From Actinomycetes bacterium (GTDB taxonomy: Bacteria; Actinomycetota; Actinomycetes; Actinomycetales; Microbacteriaceae): a stretch of DNA of 7,489 nucleotides. The notes under the pieces are model-generated. The model was not told the origin of the DNA. It did no database searches and was given only the letters and a program-made list of their open reading frames with translations. Positions 5,370 to 7,489 of this stretch are shown here, piece by piece. The stretch lies in contig JAEWDJ010000301.1 in assembly GCA_023390155.1 (NCBI GenBank), positions 1-7,489 on the forward strand. Reading direction: 5' to 3'. The position numbers and the translations under genes are program-made. Numbering within the stretch: the first letter of the stretch is position 1; every line of letters begins with the position of its first letter.

Positions 5370-6785
5370 GTGCCCCGTGCTGAGCAGACCGTGTTCGAAC
5401 GCCACCGCCCCGACGACTCGCTGGTGCGCCACGCGCTGGCGCCCACCCGCCAGGCCGTTTTCTGGACGGAGGACGCGCCGGGCGATCCGTATCCGCGGCT
5501 GCACGGCGAGGTGAGCTGCGACCTCGCGGTCGTCGGCGGCGGCTACACGGGGCTCTGGACGGCGCTGCTCGCCAAACGGCAGGATCCGGACGCCCGGGTC
5601 GTGCTGCTCGAAGGCCGCCGGATCGGCTGGGCCGCCTCCGGCCGCAACGGCGGCTTCTGCGAGGCGAGCCTGACCCACGGCGACGAGAACGGGCGCACCC
5701 GCTTCCCCGGCGAGTTCGAGCAGCTGCAGCGGCTCGGCCTGGCGAACCTCGACGACATCGAGCGCACGATCGCCGAGCTGGGACTCGACGCCGGCTTCGA
5801 GCGCAACGGCGCCTTCGACGTCGCGACCGAGCCGCACCAGGTGGAGTGGCTGCGCGAGCTCGCCGACGGGGAGGACGCGGTGTTCCTGGACGGGAACGCC
5901 ATGCGCGCCGAGGTGCACTCGCCGACCTACGAGGGCGGCCTGAAGCGTTCCCGCGACTCCGCGCTCGTGCACCCGGCGAAGCTCGCGCGGGCGCTGGCCC
6001 GCGCGTGCGAGCAGGCCGGTGTCGAGATCTTCGAGCACAGCCCGGTGGAGGCGCTCGGCGACGGGATCACCCTCTACACGCCGCGCGGCATCGTGCGCTC
6101 CCAGCGGACCGCGCTCGCGACGAACGTCTTCCCGAGCCTGCTCAAGCGCAACCGACTCGCCACCGTCCCGGTCTACGACTACGTGCTCATGACCGAGCCG
6201 CTCACGCCGGCGCAGCGCGCCTCCCTCGGCTGGACCGGGCGGCAGGGCATCGGGGACTCGGCCAACCAGTTCCACTACTACCGCCTGACCGAGGACGACC
6301 GCATCCTCTTCGGCGGGTACGACGCGATCTACCACTACGGCGGCCGGGTGCGCGAGCGCTACGAGGACCGGCCCGAGACCTTCCGCCGGCTGGCCGCGCA
6401 CTTCTTCACCACCTTCCCGCAGCTGGAGGGGCTGACCTTCAGCCACAAGTGGGCCGGCGCGATCGACACCTGCAGCCGGTTCTGCGCGTTCTTCGGCACG
6501 GCGCGCGACGGCCGGGTCGCCTACGCCACCGGCTACACCGGGCTCGGCGTCGCGGCCACCCATTTCGGCGCGCAGGTCATGCTCGACCTGCTGGCCGGCC
6601 GGCGCACCGAGCGCACCGAGCTCGAGCTGGTACGCAGCCGCCCGCTGCCGTTCCCGCCGGAGCCCGCCGCCGCCCTCGGCATCAACCTGACCCGCTGGTC
6701 GCTCGATCGCGCGGACCACCGCCGCGGCGAGCGCAACGCGTTCCTCCGCACGCTGGACGCGGTGGGCCTGGGGTTCGACTCGTGA
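5370..6785 (+). CDS. FAD-dependent oxidoreductase, DAO family (PuuB / glycine oxidase-like)
   Basis: Likely oxidises an amine or amino acid with FAD, passing electrons to oxygen or another acceptor. It has 471 residues. A lead-in containing a Phe-Trp pair (FWTED, about 31-35) precedes the Rossmann FAD-binding motif DLAVVGGGYTG (glycines 56-58 and 61). E81 ends the second strand in VVLLEG, where the family binds the FAD ribose. GRNGGF (91-96) is typical of the PuuB-like group. The C-terminal part has KWAGAIDTCSR (from K360) and the second FAD-contacting motif GYTGLGVAATHFG (from G388). There is no signal peptide, so it is cytoplasmic. The GTG at 5370 lacks a Shine-Dalgarno site; a GTG at 5391 (reading MFERHRPDDS) is an alternative start. 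The gene is coupled to the cupin gene by a GTGA overlap. The exact substrate is unknown; gamma-glutamylputrescine-type oxidation is a hypothesis from family resemblance. Confidence 0.92.
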   Translation: MPRAEQTVFERHRPDDSLVRHALAPTRQAVFWTEDAPGDPYPRLHGEVSCDLAVVGGGYTGLWTALLAKRQDPDARVVLLEGRRIGWAASGRNGGFCEASLTHGDENGRTRFPGEFEQLQRLGLANLDDIERTIAELGLDAGFERNGAFDVATEPHQVEWLRELADGEDAVFLDGNAMRAEVHSPTYEGGLKRSRDSALVHPAKLARALARACEQAGVEIFEHSPVEALGDGITLYTPRGIVRSQRTALATNVFPSLLKRNRLATVPVYDYVLMTEPLTPAQRASLGWTGRQGIGDSANQFHYYRLTEDDRILFGGYDAIYHYGGRVRERYEDRPETFRRLAAHFFTTFPQLEGLTFSHKWAGAIDTCSRFCAFFGTARDGRVAYATGYTGLGVAATHFGAQVMLDLLAGRRTERTELELVRSRPLPFPPEPAAALGINLTRWSLDRADHRRGERNAFLRTLDAVGLGFDS

Positions 6786-7084
6786 GCCGCATCGAGGGCA
6801 CCGCGCACATCCCGGCGGGCTCGGTGGAGCTGGTGGACCGCGTCGCCGGCCTGGGCCGCTTCGGCGGTCTCGAGGTGGGCGTGTGGGAGATGGCGCCGGG
6901 CACCGAGCGCGACGTGGAGGCGGACGAGCTGTTCGTCGTCGTCGCCGGGCGCGGCAGCATCGACATCCCGGCGACCGGCCGCCGCATGGAGCTCGCGCCG
7001 GGCGACGTCGTGCGGCTCAGCGCGGGCGACGAGACGGTGTGGACTGTGACGGAGACGCTACGGAAGGTGTACGTGACGCCGTAG
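6782..7084 (+). CDS. Small single-domain cupin (cupin_3 / DUF861 type)
   Basis: A 100-residue protein that is almost entirely one cupin barrel. The family pattern is clear: VGVWEMAPGTERDVEADELFVVVAGRG (33-58), then a Gly-Arg turn, MELAPGDVVRLSAGDETVWTV (69-89) and the ending ETLRKVYVTP. This strongly resembles cupin_3 proteins, which often sit beside amine or amino-acid catabolic genes; their function is mostly unknown. The GTG start overlaps the oxidoreductase stop by four bases, so the two are probably co-translated. The usual cupin metal-binding histidines are absent: the only histidine is H9, outside the core motifs. A sensory, ligand-binding or structural role is therefore more likely than classic metal-dependent catalysis, though that is inference. 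Its 3' end is overlapped on the other strand by the convergent regulator gene. Confidence 0.88.
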   Translation: MSRIEGTAHIPAGSVELVDRVAGLGRFGGLEVGVWEMAPGTERDVEADELFVVVAGRGSIDIPATGRRMELAPGDVVRLSAGDETVWTVTETLRKVYVTP

Positions 7085-7489
7085 CCGCGGCTTCCCGCCG
7101 CGCCAGCACCGCCGCGTGCAGCGCGCTCACGGTCTCGCCGTCGTCCAGATCCATCCCGAGCAGCTCCTCGATCAGCGCGATCCGCTGGTAGAACACCGAG
7201 CGGGAGAGGTGGCTCGCGGCCGCGGCCCTGGTGCGGTTGCCGGGATGGGCGAGGTAGGCGGCCAGCACCGGCAGCAGGTCGCCGCCCGTACTCAAATCGT
7301 GCTCGATGAGCGGGCGCAGCATGTGCTCGGTGTGCTCGGCGAGGCGCGGGTCGCTGCCGAGGGCGTTGACGAGTCGCAGCAGCGGCCGGCTGTCGACCCG
7401 CTGGACGGCGGGGCGACCGCCCGTACGACCCGGCTCGCACCGCCCGGCGAGCTCGACGGCCTCCTCGGCGGAGGCGAGCAGCCCGGGGA
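7017..7489 (-). CDS. PucR-family transcriptional regulator, C-terminal part (N-terminus beyond window)
   Basis: The last 156 residues of a regulator whose frame is open to the right edge. Near the middle is the PucR/CdaR-type C-terminal helix-turn-helix: LLPVLAAYLAHPGNRTRAAA, then ASHLSRSVFYQRIALIEELL and GMDLDDGE, followed by the helix TVSALHAAVLARREA. This matches the family pattern in which a long helix and an 'R..Y.R...IE.LLG.DL' segment bind DNA. Upstream, RLVNALGSDPRLAEHTEHMLRPLIEHD is the usual linker before that domain. Such proteins control purine, amine and amino-acid catabolism genes, so it plausibly regulates the convergent oxidoreductase-cupin pair or genes further right. The last 20 or so residues (TASRTPSVASPSQSTPSRRPR) are low-complexity and are encoded opposite the end of the cupin gene. 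The family call is confident; the target is inference. Confidence 0.88.
   Translation of the reverse strand, partial: PGLLASAEEAVELAGRCEPGRTGGRPAVQRVDSRPLLRLVNALGSDPRLAEHTEHMLRPLIEHDLSTGGDLLPVLAAYLAHPGNRTRAAAASHLSRSVFYQRIALIEELLGMDLDDGETVSALHAAVLARREAAATASRTPSVASPSQSTPSRRPR

Noticed and set aside
5264..5446. Extended N-terminus of the LacI-family protein (61 more residues)
   Set aside because: The extra part has no family similarity, would run into the divergent oxidoreductase gene, and the helix-turn-helix normally lies at the very N-terminus.
4179..6719. An 846-codon open frame on the minus strand opposite the oxidoreductase and out of frame with the repressor
   Set aside because: Its protein is Arg/Ala/Gly-rich without recognisable domains and it covers two well-supported genes in other frames. 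Long antisense frames are expected in DNA this GC-rich.
6682..7440. A 252-codon minus-strand frame across the cupin gene and the PucR-type gene
   Set aside because: Out of frame with the PucR-type domain and without recognisable features; the other minus-strand frame carries the helix-turn-helix motif.

Overview
This is a high-GC chromosomal window with GTG starts, GTGA stop/start overlaps and a lipobox-type solute-binding lipoprotein. It looks like an actinobacterium, probably of Microbacteriaceae type. The lineage is inferred from composition and gene style, not from a marker gene. Two functional blocks sit back to back around a divergent intergenic region at about 5264-5369.

Left block (minus strand, read from high to low coordinates). 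A LacI-family repressor (5263-4244) is followed by an intergenic region with a putative promoter and a perfect 16-bp palindrome (4168-4183). Next come a lipoprotein sugar-binding protein (4079-2775), an 85-base gap holding a strong 14-bp inverted repeat, two CUT1-type ABC permeases (2689-1718 and 1725-886, overlapping by 8 bases), and a clan GH-A glycoside hydrolase. The hydrolase overlaps the last permease by GTGA and runs off the left edge. This is a self-contained sugar uptake and degradation operon: the binding protein captures an oligosaccharide, the permeases import it, the cytoplasmic hydrolase cleaves it, and the LacI protein very likely senses a product and releases the palindrome. 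No ATPase is encoded here, so a shared MsiK-type ATPase elsewhere is expected. The hydrolase resembles GH5 enzymes, possibly the GH5_18 beta-mannosidase group, so a beta-mannoside is a reasonable but unproven substrate.

Right block. On the plus strand, a DAO-family FAD-dependent oxidoreductase (5370-6785) is coupled by a GTGA overlap to a small cupin (6782-7084). Converging on them from the right edge is the C-terminal part of a PucR-type regulator (7489-7017, minus), whose last codons overlap the cupin gene. The oxidoreductase resembles the gamma-glutamylputrescine oxidase (PuuB) type, so amine or amino-acid catabolism is the likely theme. The substrate is not determined by sequence alone.

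I see no RNA genes, mobile elements, CRISPR arrays or phage features. The most interesting items are regulatory (the operator, the intra-operon hairpin, possible leaderless starts, nested palindromes in the divergent region, a possible leader peptide), together with the histidine-poor cupin and the convergent gene overlap. I found no clearly new multi-gene system.
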